From Actinacidiphila acididurans (GTDB taxonomy: Bacteria; Actinomycetota; Actinomycetes; Streptomycetales; Streptomycetaceae), in NCBI RefSeq assembly GCF_016918855.1, contig NZ_JADKYB010000003.1, positions 248,001-312,000 on the forward strand: a DNA stretch of 64,000 nt, written 5' to 3'. A program made the translations under genes and the position numbers. Below are positions 8,114 through 16,096 of this stretch, one piece after another. Under the pieces are notes generated by a model that saw only the letters and a list, made by a program, of their open reading frames with translations, ran no database searches and was not told where the DNA came from. Position 1 is the first letter of the stretch, and each line of letters opens with the position of its first letter.

Positions 8114-11100
8114 GTGCTGCCTTGGAGTGGGCTCGCGCCCTCGATGGCCGGTCTGGTGGCGGGACCGATCGGCGTACTGGGCAGCGCGGCGCGGGATGCC
8201 GCCGAACGGGTGGAACACGGCAGCCGTGCCCTGCTCGGCGCGGTGGGCGGCATGCCCGCCGACCTCGTGGAAGCGGTCGCCTCCCTGGCCGACGCCGGAC
8301 CGCGCCGCGGCCGCCGCCGGGTGTGGGCGCACCGGGGACGCGCCCACATCGAGGTGCGCGGCCTGACCGGCCACGGCGATCGGCACGAACGGCTCAGCGG
8401 CGCGCTGACCGCCGCGGTCCGCGCGATGGACGGAGTGCACTGGGCCGAGGTCAACGCCGTGCTCGGCCAGGTCGTGGTGGACCTGGACGAGCAGCAGGTG
8501 GACGCCGACGACCTGCTCGACCTGGTCGAGGAGATCGAGCGGGAACAGGGCACCGACGACGAGGACTTCCCCGGCCTGCGCCCGCCGCTTCCCTCCGACA
8601 CCGCGCCGGCCGCCCTGGCCAAGGCCGTCCTGCTCGCCGACGTCGCCGGACTCGGGGTCGCAGCCGTCCGCCGTGTCGTACCGCTGCGGGTCCTCCCGGT
8701 GGCCCTGCGCGTCCCTGCGGTGGTCGCCGAGACCCAGCCCCGGGTGCGCCGCGCCTTGGAGAAGCGGCTCGGCAAACAGCACACCGACGTCGTCCTCGCC
8801 GTCTCCAGCGCGGCGGCGCACGCGCTCACCGACGGCGTGGCCGCCATCGCCCTGGACGGGGCGCAGCGGGTGTGGCAACTCGCCGAGATCCGCTCCCGCC
8901 AGCAGGTGTGGGCCAGACGGGAACACGAACTGGTCCGCGGCGGGAAGGGCCTGCACCCGCGGATCGCCGAGCGGCTGCCCCGCCCGGCGCCGCTCCCGCC
9001 CGGGCCGGTCGAGATCTGCGCCGACCGTACGTCACTGGCCGGGCTGGCCGGCGCCGGCGGCCTGCTGGTCTGGACGGGTGATCCCGGGCGCTCCGCGCGG
9101 GCCCTGCTGGCGACCGTGCCCAAGGCCGCCGGGATGGGCCGTGAGGCGTTCAGCGCGTGGCTGGGCCGCGACCTGGCCCGCCTGGGCGTGGTGCCCATGA
9201 ACGGCAACGCCCTGCGGGTGCTCGACCGGGTGACCACCGTGGTGATCGACTCGGCCGCGCTGTGCGCCGCCAGCCCGCGCCTGCTGTCGGCCGTGGCCGG
9301 CGACGACCTGGACGAGGCCGGCGTGTGGAGTGCCGCCCAGTCCGTGCTGTCCGGCCGGCCGGCCGCCGAGCTGGCCGGCGCCGGCCCCTGGAGCGGCAAC
9401 GGATGGCGGCTGCGGCGGGTCCGCGGCAGCCGGCCCGGGCGGCCCGGCGCCGCGCTGCGCGACGGTCTGCCGCTGGAACTCCTCGGCCCGGACGGCGGGA
9501 AACGCGGCGAGGTGGTGGTGACCTACGACCTCGACCCGCTCGCCGAGGCCGTCATGGCCGCGGCCCGGTCCGCGGCCGGACGCCTGATCCTCACCGGGCA
9601 CGCCGCGGTCCGCGAGCTGCTGCCGTGGGCGGACCGGGTGCTGGACGGCGCGGCGTCCCTGACCTCCGAGGTACGGGCACTGCAGGCGGACGGCGAAGTC
9701 GTCCTGCTGGTCAGCGCGCACGCCGACCACGCCCTGGCTGCCGCCGACCTCGGCGTCGGCGTGCTGACCCGGGCGGGTACGGCCGAACGGGTGTGCTGGT
9801 CGGCCGATCTGGTCTGCGGCCCCGGGCTGGCCGAGGTCTGGCGCGTCCTGACCGCCACCGGCGAGGCCCGCCACGTCAGCCGCAGGTCCGCGCACCTGTC
9901 GGTGGGCGGCTCGGTGCTGGGCGCGCTGCTCGCCGCCACCGGCTCGGACGCCCGCCGCGGCGTGGCCGGACTGACCACGTCACCGGTGCACGGGGCCGCC
10001 CTGCTGGCCCAGGCCGGCGGGGTCGGCACCGCGCGGCGCCTGGCCCGTCGTACGCCACCGCCGCCGCGGGTGCGCGGCGCCTGGCACGCCCTCGGCGCCC
10101 GCGAGACCCTCGCCGTCCTGCACACCGTCAGCGGGCGGCCGGCCACCGCAGCGGCCGCGCCCACGCCGGACCCGGCCGTGGCCCGGGCCCGGCGGCTGCT
10201 CGTCGACGGCGCGCAGTACGCCGCCCGCGTCACCGGTACCGGCCCGGCGGTCCGGGCCGGCGTCCAACTGGCAGGTGCCGTACGCGAGGAACTGCGCGAC
10301 CCGCTCACCCCCGTCCTCGCCCTGGGCGCCGCCGCGTCGGCCGCCGTGGGCTCCACCGTCGACTCGGCCCTGGTCGGCGGGGTGATGGCCGGCAACGCGC
10401 TGATCAGTGGCGCCCAGCGGTTGCGCGCGCAACGGGCGCTGTCGGGGCTGCTGCTGGCCGAACGCGTCTCGGCGCGCCGGCTGCGCTGGGAGCCGCCGCA
10501 AGGGCCGGTCACCGGGGACCGGAGCCGGTTCTTCGCCGGGCTCGCGCGGGCCGGCACCGACACGGTCGCCGCGGACGACCTGCGGGTGGGCGACGTCATC
10601 GCGCTCGGCCCCGCCGACATCGTGCCCGCCGACGCCCGGCTGCTGGTCGCCGACCGGCTGGAGGTCGACGAGGCGAGCCTGACCGGGGAGCCCACGCCGG
10701 TGGCGAAGGACCCCGCCGCCGCCCCGGGCGCGGAACTGGCCGAACGCACCTGCATGGTCTACCAGGGCTGCACCGTGCTCTCGGGCACCGGCTACGCCGT
10801 GGTGGTGGCCACCGGGGCGCACACCGAGGCGGGCCGGGCCGCCGAACTCGCCGGCGCCGCCGGGGTCCCGACCGGTCTGGAGGGCCATCTGGCCGAGCTG
10901 ACCCGGGTGGCGCTGCCGGCCGTCGGCGTCGGCGGCGCCGCCGTGACCATGTTCGGGCTGCTGCGCGGCACACCGGTGCGCCAGGCCCTGGCCTCCGGCG
11001 TGGCGGTCGCCGTGGCCGCCGTGCCCGAGGGGCTGCCCCTGGTGGCCACCGTGGCCCAGTCCGCCGCCGCCCGCCGGCTGTCCCGGCACGGCGTCCTGAC

Positions 11101-12745
11101 CCGCTCCGCCCGGGTCCTGGAAGCACTGGGCCGGGTGGACGTCGTCGCCTACGACAAGACGGGCACGCTCACCGAGGGACGGCTGGCCGTGACCCGCGCG
11201 GCCTCCTGCGAGCACGAGGTCGACCTGGCCGGCCCGGGCGGCCTGATCCTGCTGCGCACCGCGGCCCGGGCCTGCCCCCGGCCCGGGACCGGCGGACGGC
11301 TCGCCCACGCCACCGACCAGGCCGTGGTGGACGCGGCGGCGGCCCACTGCCCGCCCGACGACGCCTGGCGGGTGACCGCGGAACTCCCCTTCGAGGCCAG
11401 CCGCGGCTTCTCCGCCACCGCGGGCACCGACGCGGGCCGCCCCGGCCTCGCAGTCAAGGGCGCCCCCGAGACGGTCCTCGCCCGCTGCTCGGCCGTGGTC
11501 GGTGATCCCGGCGCCGCCGCCGTACCCCTGGACGCGGGCCGCAGACGCGCCGCCCAGGACGTCGTCCGCAGGCTGGCCGACGACGGACTGCGGGTGCTCG
11601 CGGTGGCCCAGGCGTCACCGGGCCGGGCCGCGACGGAACCGGACCTGCGTCCGGAAGGGATCGACGGCCTGACCCTGCTCGGCTTCCTGGCCATCTCCGA
11701 CCCCGCGCGGCCCGGCGCGGCCGAGACGGTCAAGCGCCTGTCCCACGCCGGGGTGCGGATCGCGATGATCACCGGCGACCACCCGGCCACCGCCGCCGCC
11801 GTGGCCCGTGACCTGGGGATCCAGGTGGCCGGAGTGGTGACGGGGGCGGAGCTGGACGCGCTGGCGGAACCGGACCGGATCGCCAGGACCGCGGCGAGCG
11901 CGGTGTTCGCCCGGATGTCCCCCGAGCACAAGGTCCGGGTCGTCCACGACCTCCAGCGGGCCGGACACGTGGTCGCGATGGCCGGCGACGGGGTGAACGA
12001 CGCGGCGGCGATCCGTATGGCCGACGTGGGCATCGGCCTGTCGGCGTACGGCTCCGGGGCGGCCCGGGCCGCCGCGGACCTCGTCCTGACCGATCCCGCC
12101 CCCGACCGTCTCCTGTACGCGCTGGTCGAGGGCCGCACCCTGTGGCGCAGTGTCCGCGACGCCGTCGGCATCCTGGTCGGCGGCAACGCGGGTGAGGTCG
12201 CCTTCACCGTCCTGGGCACCGCGCTCTCCGGCCGCGCCCCGCTGAGCACGCGTCAGCTCCTGCTGGTCAACCTGCTCACCGACATGCTGCCCGCCCTGGC
12301 CGTCGCCGTGGCGCCCGCGCGCCCGTCCACGGCCGGCGCCGACCCGCTGGCCGGGGGTCCCGCGCCCGGGCTGCTCGGCCCGGACCTGGCCAGGGTGCTG
12401 GCCGTGCGCGGCGGGGCCACCACGCTGGGCGCCGCCGGGGCCTGGCAGATCGGCCGGATGACCGGCCGGGGCAAGCGGGCCGACACGATGGGCCTGGCCG
12501 CGCTCGTGGGCACCCAGCTCGGGCAGACGCTCATCACCGACTGGCACAGCCCGCTGGTGCTGTCCACGGCCGGGATCTCCACCGCCGTGCTCGTCGCGGT
12601 CGTGCAGACGCCCGGGGTCAGCCAGTTCTTCGGCTGCACCCCGCTGGGCCCGGTCGCCTGGGCGGCGGTCACCGGCTGCTCCGCGACGGCCACCGTGGCC
12701 GCCGCGCTCGCGCCCCGCGTGGCCACGGCTCTCCGCTCGGAATGA
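8114..12745 (+). CDS. CtpI-like giant P-type cation-transporting ATPase
   Basis: A 1543-residue P-type ATPase starting at GTG 8114 behind AGGGAG; a longer frame from 7967 would read through the hairpin and is rejected. The last 750 residues carry all core motifs: SLTGEPTPVAKD (actuator), VPEGLPLVATVAQ in the ion-path helix, the phosphorylated Asp1014 in DKTGTLTEG, ITGDHPATAAAVA, and the hinge GDGVNDAA at 1291-1298. PEGLP rather than CPC argues against a copper or zinc type. The first 750 residues are an extension containing a heavy-metal-associated-like fold (HIEVRGLTGHGDRHERLSGA) and degenerate, non-catalytic P-type-like segments, as in mycobacterial CtpI (about 1600 residues). It should pump a cation across the plasma membrane; the ion is unknown. 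Confidence 0.9.
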   Translation: MLPWSGLAPSMAGLVAGPIGVLGSAARDAAERVEHGSRALLGAVGGMPADLVEAVASLADAGPRRGRRRVWAHRGRAHIEVRGLTGHGDRHERLSGALTAAVRAMDGVHWAEVNAVLGQVVVDLDEQQVDADDLLDLVEEIEREQGTDDEDFPGLRPPLPSDTAPAALAKAVLLADVAGLGVAAVRRVVPLRVLPVALRVPAVVAETQPRVRRALEKRLGKQHTDVVLAVSSAAAHALTDGVAAIALDGAQRVWQLAEIRSRQQVWARREHELVRGGKGLHPRIAERLPRPAPLPPGPVEICADRTSLAGLAGAGGLLVWTGDPGRSARALLATVPKAAGMGREAFSAWLGRDLARLGVVPMNGNALRVLDRVTTVVIDSAALCAASPRLLSAVAGDDLDEAGVWSAAQSVLSGRPAAELAGAGPWSGNGWRLRRVRGSRPGRPGAALRDGLPLELLGPDGGKRGEVVVTYDLDPLAEAVMAAARSAAGRLILTGHAAVRELLPWADRVLDGAASLTSEVRALQADGEVVLLVSAHADHALAAADLGVGVLTRAGTAERVCWSADLVCGPGLAEVWRVLTATGEARHVSRRSAHLSVGGSVLGALLAATGSDARRGVAGLTTSPVHGAALLAQAGGVGTARRLARRTPPPPRVRGAWHALGARETLAVLHTVSGRPATAAAAPTPDPAVARARRLLVDGAQYAARVTGTGPAVRAGVQLAGAVREELRDPLTPVLALGAAASAAVGSTVDSALVGGVMAGNALISGAQRLRAQRALSGLLLAERVSARRLRWEPPQGPVTGDRSRFFAGLARAGTDTVAADDLRVGDVIALGPADIVPADARLLVADRLEVDEASLTGEPTPVAKDPAAAPGAELAERTCMVYQGCTVLSGTGYAVVVATGAHTEAGRAAELAGAAGVPTGLEGHLAELTRVALPAVGVGGAAVTMFGLLRGTPVRQALASGVAVAVAAVPEGLPLVATVAQSAAARRLSRHGVLTRSARVLEALGRVDVVAYDKTGTLTEGRLAVTRAASCEHEVDLAGPGGLILLRTAARACPRPGTGGRLAHATDQAVVDAAAAHCPPDDAWRVTAELPFEASRGFSATAGTDAGRPGLAVKGAPETVLARCSAVVGDPGAAAVPLDAGRRRAAQDVVRRLADDGLRVLAVAQASPGRAATEPDLRPEGIDGLTLLGFLAISDPARPGAAETVKRLSHAGVRIAMITGDHPATAAAVARDLGIQVAGVVTGAELDALAEPDRIARTAASAVFARMSPEHKVRVVHDLQRAGHVVAMAGDGVNDAAAIRMADVGIGLSAYGSGAARAAADLVLTDPAPDRLLYALVEGRTLWRSVRDAVGILVGGNAGEVAFTVLGTALSGRAPLSTRQLLLVNLLTDMLPALAVAVAPARPSTAGADPLAGGPAPGLLGPDLARVLAVRGGATTLGAAGAWQIGRMTGRGKRADTMGLAALVGTQLGQTLITDWHSPLVLSTAGISTAVLVAVVQTPGVSQFFGCTPLGPVAWAAVTGCSATATVAAALAPRVATALRSE

Positions 12746-12848
12746 GTACGGACCGGGCGCGGCTTGAGTGCGGCACGCCCGATTCGCCCCGAATTCACCC
12801 GCTGGACATGTGTGCGACCCGTCCGTCTGGCCTCGCCGGGTTTGCCTG

Positions 12849-12873
12849 GGGGTACGACCCATGTTCGTACCCC
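12849..12873. promoter_or_regulatory. 9-bp stem inverted repeat between ATPase and small downstream gene
   Basis: GGGGTACGA (12849-12857) and TCGTACCCC (12865-12873) are exact reverse complements around a 7-base loop. The element lies 104 bases after the ATPase stop and 36 bases before the next start. It may attenuate or terminate the ATPase transcript, or be an operator for the small gene. No U-run follows it. Confidence 0.5.
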
Positions 12874-12909
12874 TGGTACCCCTGCCGGGGTCGCCCCGTC
12901 GGAGCACCC

Positions 12910-13131
12910 GTGACCATCACGATACGCATCACCCTCCCGGCCGCCCTTCCCGGGCCCGCCCTCCTCCCCGAAGCCGCGCGCCTGCTGCGCGCCGCGGCCC
13001 CGCTCGCCGTCCCGGCCCTGCTCACCGCGGCGGAAGTCGTGGCCGAGGCCGCGGGCGTGGGGCTGCCGGGCCGGATCCTGCTGCGCGGCGCGCTGAGCAC
13101 CCTCGAACGGGGCACGACCCGCGCCGCCTGA
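12910..13131 (+). CDS. Small Leu/Ala-rich hypothetical protein
   Basis: A 73-residue protein from GTG 12910, with GGAG five bases upstream. The frame is open from 12742, but the earlier part has poor coding quality and crosses the hairpin, so the internal GTG is preferred. The sequence is mostly one amphipathic-to-hydrophobic helix (ALLPEAARLLRAAAPLAVPA) followed by GVGLPGRILLRGALSTLERG. It lies directly after the P-type ATPase on the same strand. I do not recognise a family. A membrane-peripheral accessory of the pump is possible but unproven. Confidence 0.5.
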   Translation: MTITIRITLPAALPGPALLPEAARLLRAAAPLAVPALLTAAEVVAEAAGVGLPGRILLRGALSTLERGTTRAA

Positions 13132-13264
13132 CCCCATCCCCGGGCGCGGACCATGAAGGAGGAGACGGACGCGCCGGGCGCGGGCGGGGTGCGGGTCCGG
13201 TCGATCGGGCCGAGCTCGGAGCCGTGCATACGTTCCGGCTGGTGACGGACGGCCCCTTGCGGGG

Positions 13265-14194
13265 TCAGTGCGGCGTCGGCGGGGGCGTGCGCAGCCGTAC
13301 TTCCAGCTGGCCGTCCGCCACCCGGGCGTCGAACACCGGTTGCGGGGCGGTGGCCGGGCCGTGGTTGTTCCAGCCGTCCGTGAGACGGAAGGTGCTGGCG
13401 TGCCAGGGACAGCGCAGGCAGCCGTTCTCGACCGCGCCCTCGGAGAGCGGGCCGCCGAGGTGGGTGCAGCTGTCGGCGAGGACGTGGAAGGTGTCGCCGG
13501 CGCCCCGGACCACCACCACGGCCACCTCCCCGATCATCCGGCGCACCGGGCGTCCCACCGGGAGTTCGGCCACCGGGCCGGCGTGATGCCAGCCGGGAGG
13601 CACGAGGTGCGGGACGGCCTCGGCGTGGTTGGTCCCCGACGCCTGACGGTAGGCCAGATGGCCGCCCACCGCTCCTGCCGCGCCGACCGCGCACAGGCCG
13701 GCCAGGGCGAGCAGCCGCCCGCGCAGCCCGCGCCGGGTGAGCCGGGCGGTCAGGGACGCGGTGTAGCAGGCCACCGCGGTGGTGTTCAGGGCCGCGTGCA
13801 GCAGGCCCACTCGGGCCTGTTCGTGTTCCAGCTCCGCCCAGTCGACGAGCCCGGCCAGGACCGCCGGCCCGGCGCCCGCCAGCCCCACACCGATCAGGAC
13901 CGCCGCGGACCGGCTGCCGCCGGGCGTCCAGTCCAGCACCGCCGAGGAGATCCACGCGCCGACCGGGACCTGTACCAGCACGGGATGCACGGGGTGGCCG
14001 AGCCACCGCCCGTGCAGGACGTCCCTGCTGCGGCCGAGCGGCACCGCCCGTACGGCACGGCGCAGCACCTGCGTCAGCCCGTCCAGGGCATCGGCCTGTT
14101 CGAGCCGGTTCATCCCGGCGAGGACGTATCCGGGCCCGTCGGGGTTCGGCAGCACCCGCCGCAGCAGCGCGGCAGTCGTGAGCGACGTCTTCAC
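13265..14194 (-). CDS. DUF2231 membrane domain fused to a Rieske [2Fe-2S] domain
   Basis: A 309-residue fusion starting at GTG 14194 behind GGGTGAGG. Residues 55-185 hold the DUF2231 motif LGHPVHPVLVQVPVGAW and about four membrane helices with conserved His residues, a predicted haem or quinone-type membrane domain. Residues 200-300 are a Rieske domain with both cluster-binding boxes, C243-T-H245-LGG and C262-P-W-H265. The Rieske half should face the opposite side from the DUF2231 termini and pass single electrons. This fusion is common in actinomycetes, but its partner is not established. It ends convergently with the small gene at 13131. Confidence 0.88.
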   Translation of the reverse strand: MKTSLTTAALLRRVLPNPDGPGYVLAGMNRLEQADALDGLTQVLRRAVRAVPLGRSRDVLHGRWLGHPVHPVLVQVPVGAWISSAVLDWTPGGSRSAAVLIGVGLAGAGPAVLAGLVDWAELEHEQARVGLLHAALNTTAVACYTASLTARLTRRGLRGRLLALAGLCAVGAAGAVGGHLAYRQASGTNHAEAVPHLVPPGWHHAGPVAELPVGRPVRRMIGEVAVVVVRGAGDTFHVLADSCTHLGGPLSEGAVENGCLRCPWHASTFRLTDGWNNHGPATAPQPVFDARVADGQLEVRLRTPPPTPH

Positions 14195-14331
14195 CGGGCC
14201 TCACCCCTTTCCGCACCGACCATGACACAGCTCCTGCCCGCCCGCTCGGCGATCATGGCGCGCGCCGCGGCCGAGTGGCGCACAAGCGGGCCCGACCGGT
14301 ACGAGTCGTTGGAGCGGCTGTTCGGCCGCTT

Positions 14332-15696
14332 TCAGGCGCAGCCGGTGGCGAGCGCGTCCTCGATCACCGCTTCCTCCATGCCCAGCAGGAAGGACTCCAT
14401 GTCGGCCGGGGGGAGCAGCGCGGTGTCGGCCGTGATCGACAGTTTGACCGCGCCCGGTTCGTCGTTCACGTTGACGGCGAAGGTGACGTTCTTGCGCGGC
14501 GAGGACTCGCCCGGCCAGGCCAGCGTGCTCAGTTCACGCGATCGGGCCAGTGGCAGCGACGAGGCGTCGCCGGCCGGCGGGCGGTACAGCTCAGGCTCGC
14601 GGGTGTCGTTGAAGAAGCACGAGTGGTCCGCCACGTCCGGCAGCCGCCCGCGCAGGTCCTCGATGTCCCGGTCCAGCAGCCGCTTGTCGTACGAGGCGTG
14701 CCGGTACATGCCCAGCGCGCCGGTGTGCACCCACTTCACCAGGGACCCGAAGTCCTCCCAGCCCGTCTGGAGCTGGAACAGCCCCTCCTGGGCCACGGTG
14801 CTGATCGACTGCGCCATACCGGGGAGGAAGCGATTGCTGACCACCACCTGGAGCAGCGGTTCCGCGGTCCGGCTCAGCCGCGCGGTCTGCTGGGCCACCG
14901 CGGCCAGCAGCACCGACGCGCTGCTCACCCCGCGCGCGGCCGCCACATGGTCCACCGCGGGCAGCAGCGCGGGGGAGTGCAGCATCGCGTAGGGGGACAC
15001 CGGGCCGGGCGCCCGCTCGGCGCGCGGCGGGAAGAGCTCGCGCGGCCCCTTGCCGAGCTTGCCGATCCAGTACCGGCGGGAGGCGGCGTCGCGTTTGCGC
15101 CCGCGCTCCGACTGCTGGTACGCGGCCTCGTCCAGCGGCTGGGTCGCCGGGAACAGCTCCCGTATCCGCTGCGGTGACACGCCGTCCAGCATCATGACCA
15201 CGTCCCGGGCCAGGCGGCGCAGCGCACCGCCGTCGACCGCCGTGTGCGCCACCACCATCACGTAATGGCGGACCAGGCCGTCGGCCTCGACCAGCCCGAT
15301 GCGCAGCGGCCACTCGACGGCGCAGTCGAAGGGCCGGGCGCCCAGTTCGGTGAGCAGTTCCCCGCCCGCGGCCGCGGTGTCCTCGCGCGCGCTGGTGCGC
15401 ACCGTCACCGGGATGCGACCGGAGGCGTCCAGGATCTGCGTCAGCGCGCCGGTGTCCTGCGGCTCCAGCCGGGTCCGCAGCCCCTCGTGCAGTCGCACCG
15501 CGTGGGTCAGCGCCTCCAGCACGGCGGCGCGCGGCCGCGGGGAGGGGAGTTCGAAGCCGGCCTTCACGCTGTACCAGGGGGCGTCCTCGCCGAGGACCAG
15601 GACCGCGTCCCAGACCGCCTGCTGACCCCAGGTCGCCGGGGCCCGCCCGGACCGTGCCGCGGATACGTCCAGTTGCAGGAACTCCGGCCCGCTCAT
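14332..15696 (-). CDS. Free-standing NRPS-type condensation domain protein
   Basis: A 454-residue single-domain protein of the condensation/CoA-dependent acyltransferase fold, starting at ATG 15696 behind GAGGAG. The core box normally HHxxxDG reads AHTAVDG at residues 150-156: the catalytic second His and the structural Asp-Gly are kept, while the first His is Ala. The C-terminal half has the expected latch and floor-loop features (VVVSNRFLPGMAQSISTVAQ; FAVNVNDEPGAVKLSI). Such stand-alone domains join or transfer acyl or aminoacyl groups in peptide or polyketide pathways. No carrier protein or adenylation domain is nearby, so its partner is unknown. It follows the GH95-like gene on the same strand but is separated by a terminator. 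Confidence 0.82.
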   Translation of the reverse strand: MSGPEFLQLDVSAARSGRAPATWGQQAVWDAVLVLGEDAPWYSVKAGFELPSPRPRAAVLEALTHAVRLHEGLRTRLEPQDTGALTQILDASGRIPVTVRTSAREDTAAAGGELLTELGARPFDCAVEWPLRIGLVEADGLVRHYVMVVAHTAVDGGALRRLARDVVMMLDGVSPQRIRELFPATQPLDEAAYQQSERGRKRDAASRRYWIGKLGKGPRELFPPRAERAPGPVSPYAMLHSPALLPAVDHVAAARGVSSASVLLAAVAQQTARLSRTAEPLLQVVVSNRFLPGMAQSISTVAQEGLFQLQTGWEDFGSLVKWVHTGALGMYRHASYDKRLLDRDIEDLRGRLPDVADHSCFFNDTREPELYRPPAGDASSLPLARSRELSTLAWPGESSPRKNVTFAVNVNDEPGAVKLSITADTALLPPADMESFLLGMEEAVIEDALATGCA

Positions 15697-15764
15697 CGCC
15701 AACTCCTCGCATGGAAGCCCGGGTCGGCATTCTGGCCTACCCGGGACGGTGACCGGAAGCATGC

Positions 15765-15809
15765 GGAAGGGCGCCGGGCCCTCGCCGGGGAGGAGCCCGG
15801 CACCCTTCC
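15765..15809 (-). terminator. Hairpin terminator after the GH95-like gene
   Basis: Arms 15765-15778 (GGAAGGGCGCCGGG) and 15796-15809 pair at 13 of 14 positions around a 17-base loop. The hairpin lies 33 bases beyond the stop at 15842, in the minus-strand direction of transcription, and before the condensation-domain gene at 15696. Confidence 0.6.
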
Positions 15810-15841
15810 TGATGTGTCATTTCACGGGGCGGCCGGACGAC

Positions 15842-16096
15842 CTAGGCGAACACCTGCATCTCGTAGAGGGAGTAGCCCCATTGGCCTGATGTCGCCGTGC
15901 CCTGCATGCGGACGTACCGGGCCGGTCCGCTTACGGCGATTTTCTCCGTGCCCCCTGACGAATTCGTCTGGGTGTACATGTCCCGCCACGTCGACCCGTC
16001 GGTGGACGCCTGGAGTTTGTAGCCCTTCGCGTAGGACGCCTCCCACATCAGGTCGACCTCGCTGATGTTGTAGGTGGCGCCCAGGTCCACCTGGAT
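15842..16096 (-). pseudogene. Cut-off C-terminal half of the second F5/8C module of the GH95-like protein
   Basis: Eighty-four codons continue the frame of the upstream enzyme directly after its TGA at 16097-16099. They complete a discoidin (F5/8 type C) carbohydrate-binding module: VDLGATYNISEVDLMWEASY, then YVRMQG, GYSLYEMQVFA and TAG. In the sister modules of this locus the interrupted position is a conserved Trp (AWIHVDLG), so one G-to-A change in TGG explains the break. No good ribosome site or start precedes this fragment, so it is probably not made alone. TGA readthrough or a sequencing error are the alternatives. Confidence 0.75.

Noticed and set aside
14195-14331. Short plus-strand frame beginning ATGACACAGCTC at 14222
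   Set aside because: No ribosome site and the rest of the frame is the shadow of the condensation-domain gene.
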